44,631 nucleotides of DNA from a bacterium (GTDB lineage: Bacteria; Sysuimicrobiota; Sysuimicrobiia; Sysuimicrobiales; Segetimicrobiaceae): contig DASSJF010000063.1 in the NCBI GenBank assembly GCA_035691305.1, forward strand, positions 1 through 44,631, given 5' to 3'. The first letter of the stretch is position 1; the number at the start of each line of letters is the position of its first letter. Both the position numbers and the translations under genes were made by a program. Below, in pieces: positions 35,156 through 43,769 of this stretch. Under the pieces are notes generated by a model. The model did no database searches and was not told the origin of the DNA. It saw only the letters and a program-made list of their open reading frames with translations.

Positions 35156-36484
35156 TCATTTCCAAGCGGTCCCTCGCGCCCGCGAGAGGCCGGACTTCCG
35201 CAGCCGTTCCCAGATGCGCTCGACGTGCGCGTACACGTCCTCGACGTCCGCGTCGACCGGCCGCCGGTCGCGGACGAGGCACCGCCCGTCGACCCAGACG
35301 TGGCGCACGTCCATTCCCTTCGCCGAGTAGACCAGCGTGGCGGGGATGTCGTGCCACGGTTGCAGGTGCGGGCTGCCCATGTCGAGCGCGATCACGTCGG
35401 CCCGCTTGCCGGGTTCCAGGCTGCCGGCGTGCTCGTCGACTCCGAGTGCGCGCGCCGCGTCGATCGTGGCCATCCGCAGCAGCGTTCGGGACGGCAGCGC
35501 CGACGTGTCGTGCGAGGCGAGCTTGTTCAGGATGCCGGCGCTCTTCATCTCGTCGAACATGTCCATGCCGTTGTTCGTCACGGCCCAGTCCGTTCCGAGC
35601 GCCACGTGCCCGCCGGCCCGAACCAGCGCCGGGATCGGCGCGAGCCGTCCCTCGATCCGCGCCGCGCTGACCGGGCAGTGGCTGACCCACGTCCCGCTGT
35701 CGGCGAGAATCCGGATCTCGTCCTCGTCGATGTAGGTGCAGTGCGCCGCGACGACGTCGGGGCCGAGCAACCCGGTGGCCGCGAGGCAGTGCACCCCGCC
35801 GCGGTGGCCCCGCGGCCGCAGCGCGGCGAGTTCCGCCGGTGCCTGCGAGCAATGGATGAACACGTGCGCGCCCGTCTCCGTCGCCGTCCGGCGGATCCGC
35901 CGCTGCAGGTCGTCCGAGCAGGTATCGGGCGCGTGCGGTCCGATCCCGCAGTGGATGCGTGCGTCGGGGGCGGTGCCCCACCGGTCGATCAGCGCCATCG
36001 CGAGGTCCCACTCCAGCGGCTGCGTGATGTCCCGCAGGGTGTGGCAGACGACCGCGCGCATGCCGAGGCGGTCGAACGCCTCGGCGATCACCGCCATGTG
36101 CGAGAAGCGGTCGGCGGTGCACGTCGTGCCGCCCATCAGCATCTCGAGGCCGCCGAGCATCGTCCCCCAGTAGTAGTCGTCCGGCACGGCCCCCGCCATG
36201 TACGGCGGCGCAAACGCCGATGCGAACCACTCCTCCGGCGTCCGATCCTCTCCGAGCCCGCGAAAGAGGACGAACCCGGCGTGCGTGTGCGTGTTGATCA
36301 GGCCCGGCATGACGAGGTGGCCGCGGCAGTCGACGACCGTATCGTCCGGCCGCGGCGTCCCCTCGGCGCCGTCCCGGCCGACCGATGCGATGCGCGCGTC
36401 GTCGATGACGACCGCGCCGGGCGCGAGGATCTCGTCCCGCGGGTTCATCGTGACGACGGTGCCGCCTTTCAAGATCTGCCGCAC
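35156..36484 (-). CDS. amidohydrolase of the MTA/SAH-deaminase and chlorohydrolase group
   Basis: A 442-aa metal-dependent TIM-barrel hydrolase. Metal ligands are visible: His66 and His68 (NTHTHAGF), His211 (FIHCSQAP), His248 (AAHCTYID) and Asp299 (GTDWAVTNN). Where deaminases of this group have a catalytic Glu three residues after the third His, this protein has Gln214, so it may not be a standard deaminase. SHCPVSAARI also departs from the usual SHNPASN-like stretch. I choose GTG 36484 because GGAGG at 36497-36493 lies 8 bp before it; the longer GTG at 36493 overlaps that ribosome site. It is divergent from the ABC cassette by 56 bp. Confidence 0.85.
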   Translation of the reverse strand: MRQILKGGTVVTMNPRDEILAPGAVVIDDARIASVGRDGAEGTPRPDDTVVDCRGHLVMPGLINTHTHAGFVLFRGLGEDRTPEEWFASAFAPPYMAGAVPDDYYWGTMLGGLEMLMGGTTCTADRFSHMAVIAEAFDRLGMRAVVCHTLRDITQPLEWDLAMALIDRWGTAPDARIHCGIGPHAPDTCSDDLQRRIRRTATETGAHVFIHCSQAPAELAALRPRGHRGGVHCLAATGLLGPDVVAAHCTYIDEDEIRILADSGTWVSHCPVSAARIEGRLAPIPALVRAGGHVALGTDWAVTNNGMDMFDEMKSAGILNKLASHDTSALPSRTLLRMATIDAARALGVDEHAGSLEPGKRADVIALDMGSPHLQPWHDIPATLVYSAKGMDVRHVWVDGRCLVRDRRPVDADVEDVYAHVERIWERLRKSGLSRARGTAWK

Positions 36485-36540
36485 GCGGTGCACCTCCGTT
36501 TGGAAAGGACTCCGTTCGCGAACCGCAGAACGCCTGTCAA

Positions 36541-37326
36541 ATGTCCGTCATCGTGGATGCGCCGGCGATCGAGCTCGGCGACGTCGGTATGTCGTTCGCG
36601 CTGTCCGACGGCGTCCTCGAAGTACTTCGCGGCATCACGCTCACGGTCCGGCAGGGCGAGTTCGTCTCGCTGCTCGGGCCGTCCGGGTGCGGCAAATCGA
36701 CCTTGCTGCGGGTGATCGCCGACATCCTGCCGCCGTCGCAGGGCCGCGCCGCGGTGCTGGGCACTTCGCCCGCGGAGGCCAGGCGTACCCGCGCGCTCGG
36801 CATGGTCTTCCAGCAGCCGGTGCTGCTGCCGTGGCTGAGCGCCGAGGAAAACGTCGCGCTCCCGCTGCGCATCGGCGGCTGGGGTGCGCGCCACACGCCG
36901 TCGGCCTCCCCGGACGCGCTCCTGCGGCTCGTCGGCCTGGAGAGTTTCAACCGCGCGCGGCCGGGCCAGCTGTCCGGCGGGATGCAGCAGCGCGTCGCCA
37001 TCGCGCGCGCCCTCGTGAGCGACCCCAAAGTGCTGCTGATGGACGAGCCGTTCGGGGCGCTCGACGCGATCACCCGCGACCGGCTGAACGAAGAGCTCCT
37101 CCGGATCTGGGGGCAGGTGCGCCGCACCGTGGTGTTCGTCACCCACAGCATCGCGGAGGCGGTCTACCTCTCGATGCGCGTCGTCGTGATGTCGCCGCGT
37201 CCCGCGCGCATCCGCCGGGTCGTCGAGATCGACCTGCCGTATCCGCGGCAGCCGAAGATGAAGGACACCCCGGAGTTCACCCGCTACTCGGCCGAGCTCC
37301 GTGCCGCGCTCGAGGACGCCTCGTGA
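36541..37326 (+). CDS. ABC transporter ATP-binding protein (SsuB/TauB-like)
   Basis: A 261-aa ATPase of the nitrate/sulfonate/taurine importer family. Walker A is GPSGCGKST, the Q-loop is MVFQQPVLLPWL, the signature is LSGGMQQRVAIARAL, Walker B with the catalytic Glu is VLLMDEPFGALD, and the switch His is in FVTHSIAEAVYL. It should power the permease encoded next and use the binding proteins at the end of the cassette. The transported substrate is not shown by the sequence. The stop overlaps the permease GTG. Confidence 0.94.
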   Translation: MSVIVDAPAIELGDVGMSFALSDGVLEVLRGITLTVRQGEFVSLLGPSGCGKSTLLRVIADILPPSQGRAAVLGTSPAEARRTRALGMVFQQPVLLPWLSAEENVALPLRIGGWGARHTPSASPDALLRLVGLESFNRARPGQLSGGMQQRVAIARALVSDPKVLLMDEPFGALDAITRDRLNEELLRIWGQVRRTVVFVTHSIAEAVYLSMRVVVMSPRPARIRRVVEIDLPYPRQPKMKDTPEFTRYSAELRAALEDAS

Positions 37327-38141
37327 AGGCCGCCGGGGTGGCGGCCGTCGCCGTGCCGGGCGGGCCGGCCCGCGACCGCGACAACCCGCTGCGGCGAACG
37401 CTGCTTTCGATGCTCGGCATCGCCGCGGTCCTCGCGCTGTGGCAGGCCGTGATGGCCGTCTTCAAGGTGCCGCACTTCATCGCCGCGACGCCGGTCGAGA
37501 CGATCGGCGCGCTCCGCGACCAGGCCAAGACGCTGGCGATCAACGCCTGGCCCACCATCATCGAGACGGTCGGCGGCTTCGTCGCCGGCAACGTCATCGC
37601 GGTGCTGATCGCGATCGGGTTCGTCCACAACCGCACGTTCCAGCACACGGTCTATCCGCTCGCGGTGGCCGTCCGCACGCTGCCGATCGTGGCGATCAGC
37701 CCGATCCTCGTGCTGCTGCTCGGGAACGGCTACGCGCCGAAGATCGCGATCGCCGCGCTGATCACGTTCTTCCCCACCCTCGTCAACATGGTCGACGGCT
37801 TGAACGCCGTGGAAGCGCAGGCGCAGGAGCTGATGCACGTGCTGTCCGCGACGAAGTGGGAGGTGTTCCGCTACCTGCGCTGGCCGACGTCGCTGCCGTA
37901 CCTCTTCTCGGCGCTGCGCATCGCGAGCACCGCGAGCCTGCTCGGCGCGATCGTCGCGGAGTGGATCGGCTCCAACAAGGGCCTCGGCTACCTGATCCTG
38001 GCCGCGACCTACGACTACCGCACGCCGCTCCTCTACGCCACGATGGCGGTCGCGTCGGCGCTCGCGCTGGCGCTGTTCGGCCTGATCTCCCTGCTCGAGC
38101 ACTACCTCGTGCCCTGGCGGCGCACAGGAGGGTCCCGGTGA
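37323..38141 (+). CDS. ABC transporter permease (SsuC/TauC-like)
   Basis: A 272-aa inner-membrane permease with about six hydrophobic helices. The EAA-type coupling loop is visible after VEAQAQELMHVLSATKWEVFRYLRWPTSLPYLFSALRI. The N-terminal segment LLSMLGIAAVLALWQAVMAVF is the first membrane helix, and GAIVAEWIGSNKGLGYLIL is conserved in the SsuC/TauC family. GTG 37323 overlaps the ATPase stop (GTGA). Its stop overlaps the next GTG, so the FAD protein is in the same transcript. Confidence 0.92.
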   Translation: MKAAGVAAVAVPGGPARDRDNPLRRTLLSMLGIAAVLALWQAVMAVFKVPHFIAATPVETIGALRDQAKTLAINAWPTIIETVGGFVAGNVIAVLIAIGFVHNRTFQHTVYPLAVAVRTLPIVAISPILVLLLGNGYAPKIAIAALITFFPTLVNMVDGLNAVEAQAQELMHVLSATKWEVFRYLRWPTSLPYLFSALRIASTASLLGAIVAEWIGSNKGLGYLILAATYDYRTPLLYATMAVASALALALFGLISLLEHYLVPWRRTGGSR

Positions 38142-39481
38142 AGACGGTACACGAGCCGGCGCGCGACGTCCCCGTGGTCGCCGAGGCCGACGTCGTCGTG
38201 GTGGGGGGCGGTCCCGCCGGCATCGCCGCGGCGGTCGCCGCGGCCCGGAACGGCGCCAAAGCGATGATCGTGGAGCGCTACGGCTACCTCGGCGGCCTCG
38301 CCTCCGGCGGCATGGTGCTCCTCCTCGACGACATGTGCGACCAAGGCGGGCGCACGGTCGGCGGCATCGGCCACGAGATAGTCGAGCGCATGGTCGCGGC
38401 GGGCGGCTGCGTCGTCCCGCCCCTCGAGGAGTGCTTCCGCCGGAGCGAAGAGCTCTGGTGGAAGTGGGCGCGGTGGGGGTTCGAGGACTTCTACGCCCGC
38501 GTGCTGCCGCATCCGACGACGTACGGGGCGTCGTTCGATCCCGAGGTCTGGAAGCAGATCTCGAACGAGATGGCGCTCGAGGCCGGGGTCGCGCTGCGGA
38601 TGCATTCCTGGTTCTCGCGCCCCGCGGTCGAGGACGGCCGCGTGCGCGCGGTGGTGGTGGAGACGAAAGAAGGGCGGCAGGCGATCGCGGGCCGGCTGTT
38701 CATCGACGCCACCGGCGACGGCGACGTCTACGCGGGGGCGGGCGCGCCGCACATCAAGGGCGCCTACATGATGACGCTCGTCCACCGCCTCGCCGACGTG
38801 GACACCGCGCGCGCGACGCAGTTCGAGCGGGAGCATCCGGAGGAGGCGAAGCGGCTCAACCACCAGGTCAAGCAGATCTTCGGCGCGTCGTGGGACTTGT
38901 GGTGGCTGCGCACGCCGCGGGACGGCGTCGTCTGGTGCAACACGCCGCACGTCTTCGGGCTCGACGGTCTGAAGGTGGACGACCTCACGCGCCTCGAGGT
39001 GGAGTGCCGGCAGCGGTTTGTGAAGGCCGCGGCGTGGCTGCGCGAACACTTTCCGGGCTTCGAGCGTTCGTACATCCTGGACGCCGCGCCGCAGGCCGGT
39101 GTGCGGCAGACGCGCCTTCTGCTCGGCGAATACGTGCTGACCAAAGAGGACATCGTCGAGCGGCGGGCGTTCCCGGACGTGATCGGGCGCGGCCGCGACT
39201 ACTACATGCCGTACCGCAGCCTGCTGCCGGTGGGCGTCGAGGGCCTGCTCGTCGCGGGGCGCCACTACTCCGCGACGCCGGAGGCGCAGAAGATCAGCCG
39301 CGAGATCCCGCCCTGCATGGTGATGGGCGAGGCGGCGGGGACCGCCGCCGCGATCGCGGTGGCGGCCGGCGTCGAGCCGCGGAGCGTCAACGTCGGCGAG
39401 CTCCAAGAACGCCTCACCGCCCGCGGCGCGATCCTCGGTTCGCCGATCGCCGCCGCGGCGCGGTACGGGGGCGGGTCGTGA
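38138..39481 (+). CDS. FAD-dependent oxidoreductase (FAD_oxidored, PF12831-like)
   Basis: A 447-aa flavoprotein. The FAD-binding fold starts VVVVGGGPAGIAAAVAAARNGAKAMIVERYGYLGG, the glycine-rich loop and acidic strand end typical of PF12831-type enzymes. LFIDATGDGDVYAGAGA and VEGLLVAGRHYSATPEAQKISREIPPCMVMGEAAGTAAAIAV are the other FAD-contacting segments. Most relatives are uncharacterised. By context it acts on the imported substrate or on a CoA-linked product of it. It overlaps genes on both sides by 4 bp. Confidence 0.82.
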   Translation: MKTVHEPARDVPVVAEADVVVVGGGPAGIAAAVAAARNGAKAMIVERYGYLGGLASGGMVLLLDDMCDQGGRTVGGIGHEIVERMVAAGGCVVPPLEECFRRSEELWWKWARWGFEDFYARVLPHPTTYGASFDPEVWKQISNEMALEAGVALRMHSWFSRPAVEDGRVRAVVVETKEGRQAIAGRLFIDATGDGDVYAGAGAPHIKGAYMMTLVHRLADVDTARATQFEREHPEEAKRLNHQVKQIFGASWDLWWLRTPRDGVVWCNTPHVFGLDGLKVDDLTRLEVECRQRFVKAAAWLREHFPGFERSYILDAAPQAGVRQTRLLLGEYVLTKEDIVERRAFPDVIGRGRDYYMPYRSLLPVGVEGLLVAGRHYSATPEAQKISREIPPCMVMGEAAGTAAAIAVAAGVEPRSVNVGELQERLTARGAILGSPIAAAARYGGGS

Positions 39482-40278
39482 ACGACGCCGCGCGCCGCGA
39501 GGCCGGCATCCGCCTCACCAAGGACGGACCGCTCGCGCGGGTGACCATCGACCGGCCGCAGGTCATGAACGCACTGAGCCGGGCCGCGCACGCGGCGCTC
39601 TCCTCCATCTGGGACGACATCCGGGACGATGCGGACATCCGTGTTGCGATTCTCACGGGCGCGGGTACCCGGGCGTTCTGCGCCGGTACCGATCTCAAGG
39701 ATCCCGAAGCAAAGAACGGCGTCCCGTACCTCTGGGACGGCCCGCGCCTCGGCGCCGGCGGCCTCTCGTTCCGGCGCGACCTCTTGAAGCCGGTGATCGC
39801 CGCGGTGAACGGCCTTGCGCTCGGGACGGGCTTTGAGCTGGCGCTCGCGTGCGATCTTATTATCGCGGCCGAGCACGCGGAATTCGGGTTTCCCGAGCCC
39901 CGCGTCGGCTACATGGCGCTCGACGGCGGCATCGCGATGCTGACGCGCCAGGTGCCGTACAAGATCGCGATGGGAATGCTGCTCACCGGCCGCCGCGTAA
40001 GCGCGCGGGACGGCCACGCCGCGGGATTCGTCAACGAGGTGGCTTCCTCGGACGGCCTCACGTCGGCCGCCGAGAAATGGGCGGCCGACGTCGTCGCCTG
40101 CGCGCCGCTGTCGGTGGAGGGCACCAAGCAGATCGCGATGGAAGGCCGCGACCTGCCCGGGTGGGCCGCGCCGCGGTGGTTTCCGCGCCGCGTCATGGAG
40201 GCCGTCGCCTCGGAAGATTCCGAGGAAGGCACGCGCGCGTTCCGTGAAAAGCGGCCGCCGCGGTGGAAGGGCCGGTAG
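39478..40278 (+). CDS. enoyl-CoA hydratase/isomerase (crotonase) family protein
   Basis: A 266-aa crotonase. The CoA-binding and oxyanion regions are GAGTRAFCAGTDLKD and VNGLALGTGFELALACDLIIAAE. Two acidic residues in the catalytic positions are kept (Glu in FELAL and Glu in FGFPEPRVGY), consistent with hydration, dehydration or a related lyase. The family is broad, including carnitinyl-CoA dehydratase CaiD, which is often encoded with a CaiB-like transferase as here. GTG 39478 overlaps the previous stop. Confidence 0.88.
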   Translation: MNDAARREAGIRLTKDGPLARVTIDRPQVMNALSRAAHAALSSIWDDIRDDADIRVAILTGAGTRAFCAGTDLKDPEAKNGVPYLWDGPRLGAGGLSFRRDLLKPVIAAVNGLALGTGFELALACDLIIAAEHAEFGFPEPRVGYMALDGGIAMLTRQVPYKIAMGMLLTGRRVSARDGHAAGFVNEVASSDGLTSAAEKWAADVVACAPLSVEGTKQIAMEGRDLPGWAAPRWFPRRVMEAVASEDSEEGTRAFREKRPPRWKGR

Positions 40279-41483
40279 TGGCGGAGCCCGCGGCCGCTTC
40301 CCACTCCGCTCCGCTGCCGCTCGAAGGCGTCCGCGTGGTCGACTTCACGCAGATCACCCTCGGGCCGATCGCAACGCAGATGCTCGGGGACTTCGGCGCG
40401 GACGTGATCAAGATCGAGCGCCCGGGCGCCGGCGATTTCCTGCGCACGACGCTTCCGCAGCCGGACGGCTCCAGTTTTCTCTTCATCGCCGGCAACCGCA
40501 ACAAGCGGGCGATGACGCTGGATCTCCGGAAGCCGGGGGGCCGTGAGATTCTGGAACGCTTGCTGCGGCGGGCCGACGTGCTCGTACACAACTTCCGCCC
40601 TGGCGCGATGGAGAAGCTCGGCTACGGCTACGAACAGGTGCGCGGGCTGAACCCGCAACTTGTTTACGCGATGGGCAGCGGGTTCGGGCCGTCCGGCCCG
40701 TACGTCCTGAAGGGCGGGCAGGACTGGATCGCGCAGGCGATGGGCGGATCGTTGATGCGCCGGGCGGAGCCGGGCACGCCGCCGGAGCCGTTCACCGTGG
40801 CGGTGTGCGACTTCGCGGCCGGCATGCTGCTGGTGCAGGGCATTCTGCTCGCGCTCATGGCGCGCGAGCGGACCGGCCGCGGCCAGCTCGTCACCTCGTC
40901 GCTCTACGACAGCATGTTCTATATGCAGCAGCAGGAAGCCGCGTGCATGCTCAACGCCGGCCAGGAGATCAACTGGAGCCGGATGCCGCTCAACGGCCAC
41001 TTCCAGACGCGCGACGGGAAGTGGATTCTCTTCCTCGGGGCCTTCAAGCAGGAGCCGCTGCGGGACATCTGCCGGGCGCTGCGGCTCGACCCGCTGCACG
41101 AAGACCAGCGCTTTGCGACCGAGCCCGCGCAGTTTGCTCACCGCGCCGAGCTGCAGGCGATCTTCCGGCGGCGGATCGCCGAGCTGACGCAGGGCGAAGC
41201 GCTGCGCGCGCTCGAGGGCCAGGACATCCTCTGCGCGCCGATCCGCACGCTCGCCGAGGCGCTCGCGGATCCGCAGCTCGCGCACAACGAGATGGTCGTC
41301 GATATCCCCGACGGGCGGCGCGGCCGGGTGAAGGCGATCGGCAATCCGGTCAAGCTCAGCGAGACGGCGGCCGCGGTGCGGCGGGGCGCGCCGGACGCCG
41401 GCGAGCACACGGACGAGATCCTCCGCGAGCTCGGCTACGGCGACGACGAGATCAAGCGGCTCCGCGCGGAGGTCGCGGTATGA
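40278..41483 (+). CDS. CaiB/BaiF-family (class III) CoA-transferase
   Basis: A 401-aa class III CoA-transferase, which moves CoA between carboxylic acids through an enzyme-bound anhydride. LEGVRVVDFTQITLGPIATQMLGDFGADVIKIE is the family N-terminus. LVHNFRPGAMEKLGYGYE and the Asp in VAVCDFAAGML, the expected nucleophile, are present, as is ERTGRGQLVTSSLYD. I use GTG 40278, which overlaps the crotonase stop (TAGTG) and has GGAAGGG upstream; GTG 40263 is possible. It would activate the imported acid for the crotonase. Confidence 0.9.
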   Translation: MAEPAAASHSAPLPLEGVRVVDFTQITLGPIATQMLGDFGADVIKIERPGAGDFLRTTLPQPDGSSFLFIAGNRNKRAMTLDLRKPGGREILERLLRRADVLVHNFRPGAMEKLGYGYEQVRGLNPQLVYAMGSGFGPSGPYVLKGGQDWIAQAMGGSLMRRAEPGTPPEPFTVAVCDFAAGMLLVQGILLALMARERTGRGQLVTSSLYDSMFYMQQQEAACMLNAGQEINWSRMPLNGHFQTRDGKWILFLGAFKQEPLRDICRALRLDPLHEDQRFATEPAQFAHRAELQAIFRRRIAELTQGEALRALEGQDILCAPIRTLAEALADPQLAHNEMVVDIPDGRRGRVKAIGNPVKLSETAAAVRRGAPDAGEHTDEILRELGYGDDEIKRLRAEVAV

Positions 41484-41529
41484 TCGCCGGTCCGGCGGCG
41501 GTGATGACGAACGGGGGTGAGGGGGGGAC

Positions 41530-42591
41530 ATGGCACGCGATCGAGTGACGTTGCTCAGTTCCACGATCGGCCGCCGCGAGATCTTGCGGTTGGGCGGCGG
41601 CGTTGCGGCGCTCGCGCTCGGGGCGGGCGCGGCGCTCGCCGGGCCCGCGTCCCGCGCCGAGGCGCAGGGAACGGCCGCGATGTCGATGCAGTTCGCGTGG
41701 TTCCTCAACTCGCAGGCGGCCGGCGAACTGGTCGCGATCGCCAAAGGCTACTACCGGGACGTCGGGATCGACCTCAAGATGCAGCCCGGCGGCCCCGCGC
41801 TCGACCCGATCCAGGTCGTGGCCGGCGGCGGGACCACCTTCGGCGATGTGGCGTCGATCGGCGTCCTGCTGAACGCGCGCAGCCGCGGCCTGCCGATCAA
41901 AGCCTTCGGGACGGTGCTGCAGAAGCATCCGTTCGCGTTCTTCTTCCTGAAGTCGTCGGGAATCCGGACGCCCAAGGATTTCGAAGGCAAGACGATCGGC
42001 ATCCAGCCGACCGCGCGGCCGCTGCTCGACGCGGTGCTGCACAAGCACAACGTCCCGAAGGACCGGGTCAAGGTGATCTTCGTGGGCGGCGATATCGCGC
42101 CGCTGGCGACCCACCAGGTGGACGTGATCACGGGATGGGTGATCGACCGGCTGCCGCTGTTCGCCAGCCTCGGGCTCGCGACGCAAGTCGGCTACTTCCG
42201 GCTGTGGGATCTCGGCATCCGCCAGTACGCCTACACGTACTTCACGACCGATCAGGCGTACACGCAGCGCCGCGAGGTGCTGACGCGCTTCCTTTCGGCG
42301 AGCGCGCGCGGATGGCTCGACGCGCGTGACCATCCGGAGGAGGCGATCGACATCGTTCTCAAGAGCGCCTCCGGCCTCAACCGCGCGCTCGAGATCACGA
42401 CGCTCAAGAACATGGGCGACTACTTCACGTCGATCGCGACGAAGCAGCACGGCTGGGGTTACATGGATCCGAAGGTCTGGGCGGAACTGAGCGACACCTA
42501 TTTCGCGCTCGAGCAGATGCCGCGGCCGGTGAAGCCCGACGAGATCATGACGAACGACCTGGTGTCGGCGGCGAAGACTCCGAAAGTATAG
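41530..42591 (+). CDS. Tat-exported ABC solute-binding protein, SsuA/NMT1 type (first copy)
   Basis: A 353-aa binding protein of the NMT1/SsuA/TauA family. A Tat signal GRREILRLGGGVAALALGAG is followed by a likely cleavage after AEAQG. The mature part opens with FAWFLNSQAAGELVAIAKGYYRDVGIDL, the usual first binding strand-helix, and has GGDIAPLATHQVDVITGW in the second lobe. It should feed the SsuB/SsuC pair at the cassette's start. The next gene is a close paralog, about two-thirds identical over the central region by eye. The ligand is unknown. Confidence 0.9.
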   Translation: MARDRVTLLSSTIGRREILRLGGGVAALALGAGAALAGPASRAEAQGTAAMSMQFAWFLNSQAAGELVAIAKGYYRDVGIDLKMQPGGPALDPIQVVAGGGTTFGDVASIGVLLNARSRGLPIKAFGTVLQKHPFAFFFLKSSGIRTPKDFEGKTIGIQPTARPLLDAVLHKHNVPKDRVKVIFVGGDIAPLATHQVDVITGWVIDRLPLFASLGLATQVGYFRLWDLGIRQYAYTYFTTDQAYTQRREVLTRFLSASARGWLDARDHPEEAIDIVLKSASGLNRALEITTLKNMGDYFTSIATKQHGWGYMDPKVWAELSDTYFALEQMPRPVKPDEIMTNDLVSAAKTPKV

Positions 42592-42613
42592 CCAGCCCGA
42601 AGGAGGGTGCGAC

Positions 42614-43666
42614 ATGAAGCGGGACACGATCACGTTCTTTACGCAACCAATCGGGCGGCGCGGTCTACTTGCGGGCGGCGCCGCGCTGGGCCTCGCGGCG
42701 GCCGGCGGCCGCCTTCTTGGTCTCGCGTCTCAGGCGCGGGCCCAAGGCATGACGGGGCTGTCCGAGCAACTCGGCTGGCTCGCGAACGCGCAGATGGCCG
42801 GGGACTTTACGGCGATCGGCAAAGGCTACTTCAAGGACGCGGGCATCGACCTCAAGATCCAGCCGGGCGGGCCCAACATCGATCCGATTCAGATCGTGGC
42901 GGGCGGCGGGGTGCCGTTCGGCAACGTGTCCTCGGTCGCCGTGCTGGTCAACGCGCGGGCGCGCGGCCTGCCGGTCAAGGCGTTCGCGACCGCCCTCCAG
43001 CGGCATCCGTTCGCGTTCATGTTCCTCCGGAAATCGGGCATCCGCACGCCCCGGGACTTCGAGGGCAAGACGATCGGGATCCAGGCGACGGCCCGGCCGC
43101 TGCTGGAGGCCGTCCTGGCCAAGTACCAGATTCCGCCGGACAAGGTGAAGGTGCTGTTCGTCGGCGGCGACACGCGCCCGCTCGTGACCGGGCAGGTCGA
43201 CGTGATCACGGGGTGGATCATCGACGCGCCGCAGGTCGAGGCCGTCCGGCAGGCGGGCGCCTTCGGCTACTTCAAACTTTGGGACCTCGGCATCCGCCTC
43301 TACGCCTACACGTACTTCACGACGGACCGCGTGCTCGCTGAGCGCCGCGACGTGCTTGTGCGGTTCCTCTCCGCGAGTGCCCGGGGCTGGATGTACGCCG
43401 CCGACCACCCGGACGAGGCGGTGGACTACGTGCTCAAAGCCGCGCCGGCGCTCAGCCGTCCGCTCGAGCTCCAAACGTGGAAGAACGAGATCCCCTACAT
43501 GTCGTCGCCGTTGACAAAGGAGCACGGGTTCGGGTACATGGACCCGCAGGTCTGGAAAGCGATCAGCGACACGTACTACGGGTTGAAGCAGATCCCGCAG
43601 GAAGTGAAGCCGCCGGACGTGATGACGAACGAGATCGTGGAGGCGGCCAAGACGCCGAAAGCCTGA
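42614..43666 (+). CDS. Tat-exported ABC solute-binding protein, SsuA/NMT1 type (second copy)
   Basis: A 350-aa paralog of the preceding protein with the same layout: a Tat signal IGRRGLLAGGAALGLAAAGG, then LGWLANAQMAGDFTAIGKGYFKDAGIDLK. Shared blocks include the PGGP...DPIQ segment, KSGIRTPRDFEGKTIGIQ, VKVLFVGGD, QVDVITGW, KLWDLGIR and YAYTYFTTD. Differences concentrate in the N-terminal region and in the second-lobe loops, so the two may bind related but not identical ligands. AGGAGGG precedes ATG 42614. It closes the cassette; a strong hairpin follows 26 bp later. Confidence 0.9.
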   Translation: MKRDTITFFTQPIGRRGLLAGGAALGLAAAGGRLLGLASQARAQGMTGLSEQLGWLANAQMAGDFTAIGKGYFKDAGIDLKIQPGGPNIDPIQIVAGGGVPFGNVSSVAVLVNARARGLPVKAFATALQRHPFAFMFLRKSGIRTPRDFEGKTIGIQATARPLLEAVLAKYQIPPDKVKVLFVGGDTRPLVTGQVDVITGWIIDAPQVEAVRQAGAFGYFKLWDLGIRLYAYTYFTTDRVLAERRDVLVRFLSASARGWMYAADHPDEAVDYVLKAAPALSRPLELQTWKNEIPYMSSPLTKEHGFGYMDPQVWKAISDTYYGLKQIPQEVKPPDVMTNEIVEAAKTPKA

Positions 43667-43691
43667 CCGCTTTCAACGAGCCTGGCTACGC

Positions 43692-43727
43692 CGCGGCCGG
43701 GGCGCGCAGTTCCGCGCCCCGGCCGCG
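43692..43727 (+). terminator. strong GC hairpin between converging genes (candidate bidirectional terminator)
   Basis: CGCGGCCGGGGCGCG (43692-43706) is the exact reverse complement of CGCGCCCCGGCCGCG (43713-43727), giving a perfect 15-bp stem with the six-base loop CAGTTC. It starts 26 bp after the end of the binding-protein gene and lies before the minus-strand gene's stop at 43770. There is no clear T-run on either side, so termination could depend on Rho or on the stem alone. Confidence 0.6.
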
Positions 43728-43769
43728 TGTCATCTCCCGCGGCGGGTCCGCCTACCGGCGCTGCGACCG

